64,000 nucleotides of DNA from an uncultured Candidatus Peregrinibacteria bacterium (GTDB lineage: Bacteria; Patescibacteriota; Gracilibacteria; Peribacterales; Peribacteraceae): positions 1 through 64,000 of the forward strand of contig CAIKAD010000005.1 of assembly GCA_903825315.1 (NCBI GenBank), written 5' to 3'. Position 1 is the stretch's first letter; each line of letters begins with the position of its first letter. The notes under the pieces were generated by a model that saw only the letters and a program-made list of their open reading frames with translations, searched no databases and had not been told where the DNA came from. A program made the translations under genes and the position numbers. Shown here one piece after another: positions 16,471-25,870 of the stretch.

Positions 16471-19400
16471 TTAGCTGGTGTAGCTCGTGGACTTGATGGT
16501 CGTGTCCGGATACTCGACCCACATGAACTGCGTGGAACCCGTGGCATCGTCGTCGTCAATCCAGGAAATGTTGCTGGCCGTCTGGCTAAAGTTCCTCCCG
16601 TGGTTGATGTCCGAGAAGTTCTGCAACGAGACCTGGAGAGTGGACGTGGAGCCGGCCGTTACAACCGAGTTGTCGATGTCGGCTTCGAGCACAAAGGTCT
16701 GGCTCTGGCCGGAGGCAATCTCGGTGTTGATGGCAGTCGTGTCCAAACACTGGATCTTGAGAGCGCCGGAGGACGAGAGCGAGGAGTTCAGGGCGGTGCA
16801 GGCCACCTTTGCCGCAGACGTGGCGTTGGAGGCGTTGTACCACTTGAAGCCCGAAGACTCGAGGTCCACGTTCGTGGCGGAAATCGTGAAGATCACGCCC
16901 GAGAGAGTCGCCTTGTTGAGGGCGTTCTTCGAGTTCGTGTTCGTCGCGGCTGTGAACGTGAAGCGGCCGATGGCGGCATCGGCGCCCGTCGGGACGGCCG
17001 TGCCGTTGGCATCGGGGTTGGCATTCGTGATGGAGGCGATCTTCGCCGTCACAATGTCGTTCCGCTTGCTGAACATGATGGCGTTGACCGAGGTGGACGC
17101 CGTAGCGCCAAGGATCACGGAACCCGTTCCGTTCGAACCACCTCTGTTGTTTCCGAGGGTGCCGCTGGAATCCACGCCGCGCGCGCGCACCGAACCGGTA
17201 CCCGTCGCGTCGTTGAGAGCGCCGTTCGGATCAATGAACAGAGCGAGGATCTGGCCGGTGGGGCTGTTCGTGTCGTTGTCGCTCTTGAGCCTCGGGCGGA
17301 CGATCACCTTCACCTCGTCATTCTTGGGAACAACGAGCTGCTGCGTCTGCATCTTGGCGCAGAATGTGGAGATCCTCACGCCAAAGTGTCTCGTCGGGAC
17401 ATCATCCGATCCGCATCCGTTGGTCGTAGCCAACGCGAAAGGCGTGGTGGCGCCGAGCTTGTAGAGTTCAAGGGCGTACACACCCGTCGCCGTGCTTCCG
17501 GAGGAGGAGAGCGCGATGGACGTCACGTCGATCGGCTCATCTTCGCTGCGGAGATCGAGGCGGAGGATTTCGTTACCCAGGCTGCCCGCGAGGAGCTGCT
17601 GGTTGCTGGGCTGCGTTGTGTCCTTGGTGACAAACAAATTCCCCTGGTTGACCAGCGTGAAGAGCGGCGAGGTGCCGGTCGTCAGGCTGATGTCGGACGA
17701 GGAGAGGTTGCTGCCGCGGTCAACGGTCTCGACCTCAATGGATTCGGCCGAGTCGTCGTTGAGACGGACCTGGAGACTGGAATCCGTGAGGGCACCGGCG
17801 ATATCAGCATGCACTTCGAATGCAACCGTCTGCTCCTTGGAGATTACGAAACCACCGTTGGTGATCGTATCGAAGGTCACCGTGTAGGTGGTGCTGCCTT
17901 CTGCACCCTTGTTCTTGTCGATGATCGTGTCGACGTTGCCGTCGTTATCCGTGTCCACCCACAGCGCGTAGTTCGTGCCGTTCTTCAGGTGAGCCTCGGT
18001 ACCGTCGGCGGAGTCGAGGACGAGCTTGGTGACAAGAAGGTTCTTTGCCTCGCCCGAGCGCATCGTGATGCGCATAAGACGAACGTTCTTGGCGTTCTTC
18101 ACTGCCCTGTCCGTGGCTGTGAGGGCTTCTTCCGTCACAGTCAGGCTGGCGTCGGCGACGCGTTGCGTGTTGCTGACGATGTTGCCGCCCGGACGAACGT
18201 CCGTGACGTCATCACCGGTGGAGAGGCCTTCGATGTCCATGTTCCAGGTTTCCACCTCGGTGATAAGACCACCAAAGGTGCATCCTACCGTCGTAGTGGC
18301 GGTGTTGATCGGCTCGCCACAGATAATGGCCTTAAACTGGTCGCCGTTCCGCGGGTGCTGGCCAGAACCATTGTCCGTAAAGTCTACCTTGAGCTGCCAC
18401 GTCTCCTTGCCGGAGACCGTGAAGTCGTCAAAGCGGTAAATCTGGTAGGAAGCCGTAACAGACCCGGTAGCGTCACCATGCGCAGTAGAAGCCGTCTCCG
18501 GCGTGCCCTCAAGAGAGGTGCCGGTAGCGGCATTGCGCAGCGTCACGTTGCTGAGGACTTCTTCGATTTCATCGTAAGAGGTGCTGGAGCGCCCAGTGAC
18601 AAGCGCGGAGCCCGTCACCGTCTGCGCCTGCACTGCGATCCAGAGCTTCTGGATGTTCACGGTCTCGCCACCGGACGTAAAGACTACGTTGGCAAGAACA
18701 GCGTCATCCTGGTCGCGCGTGTAGCTCTGCTGCGACGGACCGTTGATTTCGATCGTAAACTGACCGGCATCCACAGTGAGCGAGCTTGCTGTGCCGCTGG
18801 TCACGACCTTGGAGCCGTACAGCTGACCGTTGACGCCGTAGCCATACAGGCTGCCGACGGCAAAGATGTCGGACGTCTCATCGAAGTCCGTCACGACGGT
18901 CTTGGCTGCGCCACCTACCACGTCCGCCACCACTTCCAGCGTGAGCTTGTCGCCCTCAAGGACGACGAAGGGGGGGTTGAACGTGAGGGTCGCAAACTTG
19001 TTGTTGAACTGCGGGACGACGTTGGTGAGAACCGTGCCGTCCGTGCGGCGGATCTTGATGTTCGACACATCGCCATCGCCGACCGTGCCATTCTGGTGGA
19101 TGGTCATGGTGTAGATCGTCTGGTCCTCCACGCTGTTCGTGGAAACCTCAAAACGACCGATCACCTTGCCCTTGTCGCCCACCTCAACCTGGGAGGGGGT
19201 AACGGAGCGGTACGTAAGGGTGAGGACGCCGCTTGTCACGGCACCAACCTTAAAGCTGCCGCCCCGGAGGGGGAAGCTGCCCGTAACGCCCTTGGCGTTG
19301 GAGAGGAAATCGGATGCAAGTTCCACAGCGAGGTTGTGCTCGGCGCCCGCCGTGATCCCCGTGTTGAAGTCGGCAACGAGGTCAACAGTGGTCGTCTTGC

Positions 19401-20649
19401 AGGCCGGCACCACCAAAGGGGTGATGAAGCGGATGGTGGCCGTCTGGTCCGTGGAGCTGATGGAGCGCTCGCGGGAAACGCGACCGCCGTCCGCCATGGC
19501 GTAAACGCCCGTGATATCAGACTTGGCACCGAAACCCTCGTGGAGGACCGTAATGGACTCCACCGTCACGCTGTCATCGCAGGAAGCCGTAAGGTCCAGC
19601 GAGAGCATCGTAACCTGGTTGGCGCCCATGGGCACCGTGTCACCGGAGGGGTTCTTGGAGGAGACGGAGATTTCCAGCGTCCCGTTCCCTTGCGGGAGGG
19701 AGCTGTAACCGACGAGCTTCCCGGAGTCCGAGAAGGTCTTGCCGTCCTTGGTCTTCATGTTGGAGACCGTGAGCGTGTACTCCTTGCCCGAAGTGAGGGC
19801 CTCGGAGAAAACGAGTTCAACGGTCTTCTCGGACACGAGGGTGGCCGAGGAAATGGTGACAGCCGGGGTCAACGCGTAGTTGGCCAGTGTCTCGGCTGCT
19901 GCCTCATCCACAGCGACATTGAAGACAGCTTCCGCCTTGGAGGTGGAAGTCGCCGTCACCGAGGAGAGGGCCGGTGTGGAGGGGTTGGTCTGTCCGCCGC
20001 CACAGTCCGTGCCGTAGACCAGTCCCTGGTCGACACGGTTGAGCATGACTACCATTTCGGCGCGGTTCATGTTGTCCGTCGGACGAACGCGGCCGGTTGT
20101 GGAGTCGCCCTGGAGGACGCAGTGATCCGCAGCAATCTGGATGCTCTGCGTGTACCACTGGCCAGAGGGGTTGTCCACGAACTGGGAAGCGTCGCCTGTG
20201 GACTCGAGGGCGAAGGCGCGCACGATGAGTGCAGCAGCCTCAGCGCGGGAGATGTTGGCGGCCGGGCGACCGTAGCACGGATGCGTGCCGACACAGTTGC
20301 CGTCGCCTTTTACCCACAGCTCCTTAGCTGCCTCCTCCATGTAGCCGTAGTACCACGCAGATGCCTTGACGTCATCAAACGTGGGGACAGCGGGAGGAGT
20401 GGAAAGAATTCCACCGTTGAGCTCGACAACGAGCTTCACAAACTCGGCGCGGTTGGCCGTGTCGGTGGGGCGAAAGTTCGATTGCGCGGCATCGAGGTAG
20501 CCAGCGTCCGAGAAGGACGTGACAGCCTCTTCAAACCACGAACCGGCAGGAACGTCCTTGTAAGCGGCAAACACGCTCGAGACCTGCGTGAGCATGATCG
20601 CGCCAACGGACAACCCTGCGAGGACTTTCTTCAAGCGAGAAAGATCCAT
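16471..20649 (-). CDS. S-layer homology (SLH) domain surface protein
   Basis: The 1392-residue secreted protein starts with a signal peptide (KKVLAGLSVGAIMLTQVSSVFA, cleavage near residue 28). Three SLH repeats follow at about residues 30-80, 88-146 and 156-208, each with the F-x-D/W-Y...R-A-E pattern (FRPTDTANRAEFV, ISRAEAAALIV, VRPTDNMNRAEMVV). The remaining 1180 residues are Thr/Ser/Val-rich beta-sandwich-like modules of Ig or cadherin style, with one Ca-binding-like DTDNDGNVDT stretch. SLH repeats usually bind secondary wall polymer, so this is probably the main surface-layer protein. The gene has a 780-nt upstream spacer and its own terminator. The very long frame on the opposite strand is a shadow. 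Confidence 0.93.
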   Translation of the reverse strand: MDLSRLKKVLAGLSVGAIMLTQVSSVFAAYKDVPAGSWFEEAVTSFSDAGYLDAAQSNFRPTDTANRAEFVKLVVELNGGILSTPPAVPTFDDVKASAWYYGYMEEAAKELWVKGDGNCVGTHPCYGRPAANISRAEAAALIVRAFALESTGDASQFVDNPSGQWYTQSIQIAADHCVLQGDSTTGRVRPTDNMNRAEMVVMLNRVDQGLVYGTDCGGGQTNPSTPALSSVTATSTSKAEAVFNVAVDEAAAETLANYALTPAVTISSATLVSEKTVELVFSEALTSGKEYTLTVSNMKTKDGKTFSDSGKLVGYSSLPQGNGTLEISVSSKNPSGDTVPMGANQVTMLSLDLTASCDDSVTVESITVLHEGFGAKSDITGVYAMADGGRVSRERSISSTDQTATIRFITPLVVPACKTTTVDLVADFNTGITAGAEHNLAVELASDFLSNAKGVTGSFPLRGGSFKVGAVTSGVLTLTYRSVTPSQVEVGDKGKVIGRFEVSTNSVEDQTIYTMTIHQNGTVGDGDVSNIKIRRTDGTVLTNVVPQFNNKFATLTFNPPFVVLEGDKLTLEVVADVVGGAAKTVVTDFDETSDIFAVGSLYGYGVNGQLYGSKVVTSGTASSLTVDAGQFTIEINGPSQQSYTRDQDDAVLANVVFTSGGETVNIQKLWIAVQAQTVTGSALVTGRSSTSYDEIEEVLSNVTLRNAATGTSLEGTPETASTAHGDATGSVTASYQIYRFDDFTVSGKETWQLKVDFTDNGSGQHPRNGDQFKAIICGEPINTATTTVGCTFGGLITEVETWNMDIEGLSTGDDVTDVRPGGNIVSNTQRVADASLTVTEEALTATDRAVKNAKNVRLMRITMRSGEAKNLLVTKLVLDSADGTEAHLKNGTNYALWVDTDNDGNVDTIIDKNKGAEGSTTYTVTFDTITNGGFVISKEQTVAFEVHADIAGALTDSSLQVRLNDDSAESIEVETVDRGSNLSSSDISLTTGTSPLFTLVNQGNLFVTKDTTQPSNQQLLAGSLGNEILRLDLRSEDEPIDVTSIALSSSGSTATGVYALELYKLGATTPFALATTNGCGSDDVPTRHFGVRISTFCAKMQTQQLVVPKNDEVKVIVRPRLKSDNDTNSPTGQILALFIDPNGALNDATGTGSVRARGVDSSGTLGNNRGGSNGTGSVILGATASTSVNAIMFSKRNDIVTAKIASITNANPDANGTAVPTGADAAIGRFTFTAATNTNSKNALNKATLSGVIFTISATNVDLESSGFKWYNASNATSAAKVACTALNSSLSSSGALKIQCLDTTAINTEIASGQSQTFVLEADIDNSVVTAGSTSTLQVSLQNFSDINHGRNFSQTASNISWIDDDDATGSTQFMWVEYPDTTIKSTSYTS

Positions 20650-21432
20650 AGGGGTTTAGGGAAGAAGGAAATAAAGAAGGAATAATAGGTTGGTATGGAG
20701 GTTGATGAACAAAGGGAAGGGAGTGCTGTCCCGATGCGTATCCGCATCTCGTGTCGTGGGATGAGCGCCACTTGGGCCGCTCTCCTCCTTAAATATAAAG
20801 AGCACACACGCAGAGCAGACACTGATAGAAGTCCGGAACAGGACCCGCATACGAAAATGCGGATCGAACACTCACAAAAGAGCACGATCCCAGAGGGGAT
20901 GTGAAGCTTGTCCTGCGGTAAATCGCGCAGAGCAAGTGCCGATATGACAAGGATCATAAGGACAGATCTCGCCCACCTTCTGTTGAGCGGATCAGCGGGG
21001 ATGCTAGCGTTGAGCCTCTTCTTGTGGCAAGCCTCCGCCGCGGAGGAAGGTGGCAACAAGGAGAACGCCGACGCCCCCCATTTGTTACACCCCCGTATCG
21101 TCCGTAACGGGGTAACACCCAAAGATGCGGATGCTGATGCCATTTTCTTGGGGTGGTTTTGGCAGCCGTAACCGCTGAAATGCTGATTTTGGCCTTCTGG
21201 AAAATCTTGTTGCAAAAACCCCCTTTCCTGACAGAAAGGTAGTTCTTTGCATACATTTTTTGTTCGGATTTTGCCGCATCAGACTGTATATACAGCAAAA
21301 ATATGCAAACCTGACTTCACTCAAGTCCCCTCTTCCTACAGGAAATGGGCAGTGGGACGGGAGCCAACTGCTATTTTTTGGCTTCTTATAGCCAAAAATT
21401 GAAATCGGCGAAAATATGGCTGAGAAAAAGGG
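20650..21432. other. Long spacer upstream of the SLH gene
   Basis: This 783-nt stretch holds several hairpins, including CCTCCGCCGCGGAGG (about 21029-21043), an inverted repeat GTTACACCCCCGT/AACGGGGTAAC (about 21083-21115), and a palindrome CTGTATATACAG at 21284-21295. A structured SLH mRNA leader is plausible. No RNA family is recognised. One small plus-strand frame is listed separately. Confidence 0.5.
20944..21171 (+). CDS. Possible small secreted peptide
   Basis: A 75-codon frame begins MTRIIRTDLAH, has a hydrophobic stretch (LLLSGSAGMLALSLFLW) and a signal-peptidase-like QASA site before EEGGNKENADAP. That is the layout of a signal peptide plus a short mature peptide. No ribosome site, promoter or homolog is recognised, and the frame lies in the SLH upstream region on the opposite strand. 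It could be chance. Confidence 0.25.
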   Translation: MTRIIRTDLAHLLLSGSAGMLALSLFLWQASAAEEGGNKENADAPHLLHPRIVRNGVTPKDADADAIFLGWFWQP

Positions 21433-22902
21433 CTATTTTCTCCTCACCTGCTGGCCGTTAGCGGTGTCCTTCACCTCGTATCCCAGCGCTTCAATCTGAT
21501 TTCGAAGGCTGTCCGAAGCCAAAAAGTCCTTATTTGCCCTTGCATGCGACCGCTCCTCCACGAGTTTCTGAACCGCGGACGGTATTTCCTCGGCCTCCGG
21601 CTCAAAGCAGCCGAAGGTTTGGCGGACCATCTGAATACAGGACCGGAGCTCCTCCACCCCCTCCTGCGACCATGCCGGGACATTCCGCGACCAGGCCATG
21701 CAGTCAAAAACGGCTGCGAGCGCCGCCGGAGTATTCAAATCCGCATCCATCGCCTTCGTAAATTGCCCCGCATACCGGGCTATCTGATCGCCTATTGCCA
21801 ATGCCTGACCGTCCTCCACAACCGGTAATTGCCCCATCTCCTTCATCCATTCAACGATTCTTCTTCGCGCCTTCCTGGCGTCTTCGAGGCCCCTCCAGGT
21901 AAACTTAAGATTGGTCCGGTAATGAACGGAGAGGAAGTAGTAACGCAAATCGAGAGGACTAAATCCCTTCGCCACCACATCGGGGACCGTGAGAATATTG
22001 CCGAGACTCTTGCTCATTTTGGCGTCACCCATGTCGATGCGCCGTTTGTGGAGCCAGTACTTGGAAAACGGATGGGGGCCCGTCGACTCGCTCTGCGCGA
22101 TCTCAGATTCATGGTGCGGGAAGATGTTGTCCTCACCGCCGGTGTGGATATCGATCTGCGGCCCCAGATGCTTGCGCGACATGGCGGAACATTCGATGTG
22201 CCAGCCGGGAAACCCTGCGGACGGATCATCACCGGTAGTGCTGACACGCTCGCCGGTCGCATAGCTCCACCGCAAAAGATGCTGCGCGTTCTCCCCTACT
22301 GTCTTCTTCCATACCGCAAAATCCGCCGGGTGCTTTTTGGCTTCATTTACAGCAATTCTCGCTCCCGATTCCAGATTCTCCACGGTGTTGCCCGACAGTG
22401 TTCCGTATGCGGGGAATGTGCGGACATCAAAGTAGATACCGTCCTCCGTCTCATAGGCATGGCCGTTGGCAAGGAGCTCTTTAACCATGACGAGCATCTC
22501 CTTAATAGTCTCCGTGGCGCGCGGACGCACCTCCGGCTCGTGCAGATTGAGCGCCTTTTCATCCTCCAAAAACTGCTCCTCATACTTGCGCGCTATCGCA
22601 AGCGGGTCGACGCGCTCCGCCTTCGCCTGCTTCTCCACTTTATCTTCGCCCTCGTCACGATCCGCAACGAGGTGACCCACGTCTGTAATGTTCTTTGCGT
22701 GCGTCACGCGATAGCCCTTTACCTCCAACCACCGTCGAAGGAGATCTGCCATGAGGAAGGACGAGTAATTGCCGATGTGCGGGCGGCCGTAGACTGTTGG
22801 CCCGCATGTGTACATGAGGACGGACTTGTCTGTGATCGGTACAAATTCTTCCTCGCGCTTGGTGAGAGAATTGTAGAGACGGAGTGTTGACGCATCGAAC
22901 AT
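21433..22902 (-). CDS. cysS: Cysteinyl-tRNA synthetase
   Basis: The 489-residue class I synthetase charges tRNA-Cys. Visible are MYTCGPTVYGRPHIGNY (Zn-binding Cys and HIGH box), the second Zn segment GWHIECSAMS, HHESEIAQSE and the KMSKS loop (AKMSKSLGN). The C-terminal helical domain ends in a short basic tail. The start at 22902 (MFDASTLRLYNS) fits the family and has TATGAT exactly 6 nt upstream with CTGACG 17 nt before it, predicting a leaderless mRNA. The upstream in-frame extension to 23163 is not family-like. Confidence 0.95.
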   Translation of the reverse strand: MFDASTLRLYNSLTKREEEFVPITDKSVLMYTCGPTVYGRPHIGNYSSFLMADLLRRWLEVKGYRVTHAKNITDVGHLVADRDEGEDKVEKQAKAERVDPLAIARKYEEQFLEDEKALNLHEPEVRPRATETIKEMLVMVKELLANGHAYETEDGIYFDVRTFPAYGTLSGNTVENLESGARIAVNEAKKHPADFAVWKKTVGENAQHLLRWSYATGERVSTTGDDPSAGFPGWHIECSAMSRKHLGPQIDIHTGGEDNIFPHHESEIAQSESTGPHPFSKYWLHKRRIDMGDAKMSKSLGNILTVPDVVAKGFSPLDLRYYFLSVHYRTNLKFTWRGLEDARKARRRIVEWMKEMGQLPVVEDGQALAIGDQIARYAGQFTKAMDADLNTPAALAAVFDCMAWSRNVPAWSQEGVEELRSCIQMVRQTFGCFEPEAEEIPSAVQKLVEERSHARANKDFLASDSLRNQIEALGYEVKDTANGQQVRRK

Positions 22903-23165
22903 GCGGACATCATAACGGAAAACGTGCCCACCGTCAGAGAAAGGGCCTCTGGAGAAAACATCAATGCCCTTCTCTTCGATTGCCAGCTCGCATGATGAAT
23001 CCCCCCTAACACATTCCTCATGAGGATGTAGCCGGTACGAGAGCATACTGTGCATAGCAAGAATATAAGCATGACTGTTCAATGTCGTCTTTTTGTTTTT
23101 CCTTAGGGCTGTTCTTGAATTGTTAATCCTCATCTTTCTCACAAATTTTGTACGATCGGACAACA

Positions 23166-23199
23166 GAAAAACCGGCCGCCATCGTAGACGACGACCGGT
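23166..23199 (-). terminator. Terminator of the tandem csrA gene
   Basis: Minus-strand ACCGGTCGTC...GGCGGCCGGT forms a stem followed by TTTTTCTG, about 30 nt after the gene's stop codon. Confidence 0.8.
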
Positions 23200-23229
23200 A
23201 AGCTGCTACAGAGTAGCAGCTGCTGCTCC

Positions 23230-23541
23230 TTAAACGATTTCGTGCCGCCGGACTTGTACGTCCTTCGGCGCCGTAATCCCAATACGCACCCGTTTGCCTT
23301 GGATCTTGAGAACGGAGACGTTGATCATCCCCGCAATGGTGAATCCTTGGCCTTTTTTTCGGCTGAATACAAGCCTCCCATCAGTAATCCTGCCGGACCC
23401 GGGAACCTCGTCACGGCTGACTTGGAGGAAAGGGGCCTCGATCAGTAAACTGACCTGACTCTTCCTCACTTTTGTAACCGTAACTACGTTCCTCGAACCG
23501 ATGAGAATTCGTTCTCCAGCCATACGGGATAACACTAACAT
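23230..23541 (-). CDS. Tandem double-domain CsrA protein
   Basis: The 103-residue protein contains two CsrA domains in one chain. The first (about 1-48) begins MLVLSRMAGERILIG and ends QVSRDEV; the second (about 57-103) begins RLVFSRKKGQGFTI and ends VQVRRHEIV. CsrA normally acts as a homodimer in which the first strand of one subunit and the last strand of the other form the RNA-binding face. This looks like a covalent dimer, and both copies keep the R in the strand-5 V-x-R motif. CsrA binds GGA motifs in mRNA leaders. The start at 23541 has a strong AAGGAGGG ribosome site. A regular csrA gene lies 358 nt upstream, behind its own terminator. Confidence 0.85.
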   Translation of the reverse strand: MLVLSRMAGERILIGSRNVVTVTKVRKSQVSLLIEAPFLQVSRDEVPGSGRITDGRLVFSRKKGQGFTIAGMINVSVLKIQGKRVRIGITAPKDVQVRRHEIV

Positions 23542-23663
23542 TTCGTACCCTCCTTGAAGGAACAGCGTTTCGCCCTGCCTCCTTTTGAATCGCACAGTCT
23601 CTGCGGGAGACTGCGTTGACGCCATCCTGACGCCAAAAAAGAGGAATGAGCAAAACTCACTCT

Positions 23664-23692
23664 ATTATTCCATATTCTTAATTTATTATCAA
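23664..23692 (-). promoter_or_regulatory. Promoter and CsrA-site leader of the tandem csrA gene
   Basis: TTGATA (23692-23687), 17-nt spacer and AATAAT (23669-23664) predict a start near 23657 and a leader of about 116 nt. The leader contains a hairpin (CAGTCTC/GAGACTG) and two AAGGAGG segments, one of them the ribosome site. Both are potential CsrA targets, so autoregulation is plausible. Confidence 0.55.
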
Positions 23693-23785
23693 GTAATGTA
23701 TATCAATTATGTCAATGTTCTGTTTTCCTTTTGCATTAGGGCTATTCATGAATTTGTTATTGTTTCTCTATTCATCTTCTTCGAT

Positions 23786-23821
23786 AAAAAAAGCCCAGTG
23801 CAGCTACGCGACACTGGGCTC
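23786..23821 (-). terminator. Terminator of csrA
   Basis: Minus-strand GAGCCCAGTGTCGC...GCACTGGGCTTTTTTT forms a strong hairpin with a seven-T run, about 80 nt after the csrA stop codon. Confidence 0.85.
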
Positions 23822-23898
23822 GGTTCCCAATCCACAATGGACTGGGGAAATGACACTCTAGCTACGAAGGCCATCTCCTACTCCCTGTGAGAATAGAG

Positions 23899-24141
23899 TC
23901 AGCCTCCATCGGAGGGGGTAGTGTCCTTCGTTCCTTCGACCGTATCCCCTTCCTGGTCGCCCTTCTTGGCTTGGCCCTCGAAGCGCTTAATAGCGTCGTA
24001 TACCTCTTGACGGTGTACGGGCACTTCTTTGGGCGCCTCTACCCCAAGCCTCACCTTGTCGCCGCGGATCTCCACGACAACGATGGTGATGTCATTGTTA
24101 ATGACAATACTCTCGTTTTTCTTGCGTGAGAGTACCAACAT
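23899..24141 (-). CDS. csrA: Carbon storage regulator CsrA
   Basis: The 80-residue protein has a standard CsrA domain: [17 protein letters not shown] at the start, [25 protein letters not shown] through the RNA-binding arginine, then an acidic and flexible tail. It represses or stabilises mRNAs by binding GGA motifs near ribosome sites. The start at 24141 has a textbook AAAGGAGGT eight bases upstream, rare in this window. A second AGGAGG lies further up the leader next to a 47-nt hairpin (24213-24259). Confidence 0.93.
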   Translation of the reverse strand: MLVLSRKKNESIVINNDITIVVVEIRGDKVRLGVEAPKEVPVHRQEVYDAIKRFEGQAKKGDQEGDTVEGTKDTTPSDGG

Positions 24142-24212
24142 ACGTACCTCCTTTTCCCTATCGGGACATTGTATTACCGTAACCTTGGAGAACGGGTTGA
24201 ACCTCCTAAGAT

Positions 24213-24259
24213 GCAACCCACAACGCATCCGGGGAATCCCCGGATCTGCTGTGGGCTGC
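24213..24259. promoter_or_regulatory. Long hairpin in the csrA leader
   Basis: GCAACCCAC and GTGGGCTGC form the outer stem, and ATCCGGGGA with TCCCCGGAT an inner near-perfect palindrome. It lies about 70 nt upstream of csrA and next to an AGGAGG. It may be a structured CsrA target; its exact role is unknown. Confidence 0.5.
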
Positions 24260-24488
24260 GTAGGATCAAGCCAGAGTGTTCAAAGATCAAAACCTCCAAC
24301 CAATCTGGAAGCCGGCGCATTCTAGAGAATAAATACTCAATTACCAGCAGATTTTGGCCCTAATAGCATTCTTGAAGCTCATACGACGCATAATCCTATC
24401 GGGGAATCTGCAGACATTGGTCAAAAGATATCGACGATCAAGCGGATATTTCATGCTAGGATCGAGGTACTTTTTCCCCCTCGCTCCC

Positions 24489-25559
24489 ATGGCTCTTTCC
24501 GTGAAAGACATCAAGAAACTCCTGGGCGATGAAGCGCACAACCTCCTCACCCACAAATGTTCCACTATCCCTAAGGAAAAACTCCACCTCCCCGGACCCA
24601 AGACGGTGGCCCAGATGTTTGCGCAGTCGGACCGCTCCGGCAAAGTGCAGCAGAACCTCAAGGAGCTCTACGCACACGGCCGGCTCAAGAACACCGGCTA
24701 TCTTTCCATCCTGCCCGTCGACCAGGGCATTGAGCACTCCGCCGGCGCGTCGTTTGCCAAGAACCCGGACTACTTTGATCCGGAGAATATCGTAAAACTG
24801 GCAATGGACGGAGGGTGCAATGCCGTGGCCTCCACCTTCGGCGTGCTGGGGATGGTCGCCAAAAAGTACGCAGCCAAGATCCCCTTCATTGTGAAGATCA
24901 ACCACAACGAGCTCCTCACCTTCCCCAACAAGTTCGACCAGATCATGTTCGGCACGGTAGAGGAGGCGCACCGCATGGGGGCACGCGGCGTGGGCGCGAC
25001 GATCTACTTTGGCTCACCGGAATCGGGACGGCAGATTGTGGAGGTGGGGAAGGCGTTCGCCAAGGCGCACGAGCTGGGGATGTTCACTGTGCTCTGGTGC
25101 TACCTGCGCAACAAGGAATTCAAGAAGGACAAGGACTACCACGTTTCCGCCGACCTCTCCGGCCAGGCGAACCATCTGGGCGTTACGCTCGAGGCAGACA
25201 TCATCAAGCAGAAACTCCCGGAGACGAACGGCGGCTTTAAGGCGATGAGCCCGGAGGGAAAGTATGGCAAGTTTGATGAAAAGATGTACACGGACCTCAT
25301 TACAGACCATCCCATCGACCTCACCCGCTGGCAGGTGGCCAACTGTTACATGGGAAGAATCGGCCTCATCAACTCGGGCGGCGCTTCCGGCAAAAACGAT
25401 CTGGCGCAGGCCGTGCGCACCGCCGTAATCAACAAGCGCGCAGGTGGTACGGGGCTCATCTCGGGGCGCAAGGCATTCCAGAAACCCATGGACCAGGGCA
25501 TTGAGCTCCTCAACGCCATCCAGGACGTGTACCTCTGCAAAGACGTTACGATTGCCTGA
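24489..25559 (+). CDS. Fructose-bisphosphate aldolase class I, archaeal/DhnA type
   Basis: The 356-residue TIM-barrel enzyme cleaves fructose-1,6-bisphosphate to dihydroxyacetone phosphate and glyceraldehyde-3-phosphate. It matches the DhnA/FbaB family: [18 protein letters not shown] near the start, [14 protein letters not shown] with a candidate lysine, [21 protein letters not shown], and [17 protein letters not shown] (phosphate loop) near the end. The start at 24489 ([12 protein letters not shown]) is preferred over a frame extension to 24354. It is a single-gene unit with a downstream terminator. This type is common in archaea and CPR. Confidence 0.93.
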   Translation: MALSVKDIKKLLGDEAHNLLTHKCSTIPKEKLHLPGPKTVAQMFAQSDRSGKVQQNLKELYAHGRLKNTGYLSILPVDQGIEHSAGASFAKNPDYFDPENIVKLAMDGGCNAVASTFGVLGMVAKKYAAKIPFIVKINHNELLTFPNKFDQIMFGTVEEAHRMGARGVGATIYFGSPESGRQIVEVGKAFAKAHELGMFTVLWCYLRNKEFKKDKDYHVSADLSGQANHLGVTLEADIIKQKLPETNGGFKAMSPEGKYGKFDEKMYTDLITDHPIDLTRWQVANCYMGRIGLINSGGASGKNDLAQAVRTAVINKRAGGTGLISGRKAFQKPMDQGIELLNAIQDVYLCKDVTIA

Positions 25560-25582
25560 TTGTTCTGCATTTCAGAAACGAA

Positions 25583-25628
25583 ACCGCGCCCCCTTCGATT
25601 GTTCAGAGCAAGCCGGGGCGTGGTTTTG
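25583..25628 (+). terminator. Terminator of the aldolase gene
   Basis: ACCGCGCCCC and GGGGCGTGGT pair across about 22 nt and are followed by TTTTGTTT. Confidence 0.7.
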
Positions 25629-25715
25629 TTTGAAATGCGCAAATCCGGAGATAAGAATGCCGATCTCCAAGCCCATTCTTGATCATGTAGAACCGGTTTC
25701 ACCCCTCAATGATGC

Positions 25716-25743
25716 TTGACAAGAAATTATATATGCATAAAAT
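25716..25743 (+). promoter_or_regulatory. Promoter of a candidate small RNA
   Basis: TTGACA (25716-25721), a 16-nt A/T-rich spacer and TAAAAT (25738-25743) predict a start near 25750. No protein-coding gene follows on this strand. Confidence 0.7.
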
Positions 25744-25749
25744 ACCTGA

Positions 25750-25870
25750 CCGTCCGTCCACTTTCGTTATCCATTCGGACGGACACCATACCCCAGAGGG
25801 CAGCACCGAGACACTCTTCGAACCACCTTCATTGTCTCACTTATCATCCCCCCGCTGCCCTCTTCTTTTT
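25750..25870 (+). ncRNA. Candidate orphan small RNA (about 121 nt)
   Basis: A promoter (25716-25743), a 5' hairpin (GTCCGTCC at 25752-25759 with GGACGGAC at 25777-25784) and a terminal hairpin with a T run (AGAGGGCAGC at 25795-25804 with GCTGCCCTCT at 25854-25863, then TCTTTTT) together describe a free-standing RNA. An inner stem GAGAC/GTCTC adds structure. It does not match SRP RNA, 6S, tmRNA or RNase P RNA as far as can be read. No convincing open frame is contained. Confidence 0.6.

Noticed and set aside
16357-20685. 1442-codon open frame on the plus strand opposite the SLH gene
   Set aside because: It is fully antisense to a protein with clear signal peptide, SLH repeats and terminator. 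Its composition (His, Arg, Gly, Val) reflects the reverse complement of a Thr/Val-rich gene, with no domain.
21284-21295. CTGTATATACAG as an SOS (LexA) box
   Set aside because: The spacing between CTGT and ACAG is 4 nt instead of 8, and no SOS gene is adjacent.
21373-21398. Hairpin with T/A flanks after cysS as a terminator
   Set aside because: On the minus strand the stem is followed by A residues, not T residues, so it lacks the expected T run for cysS.
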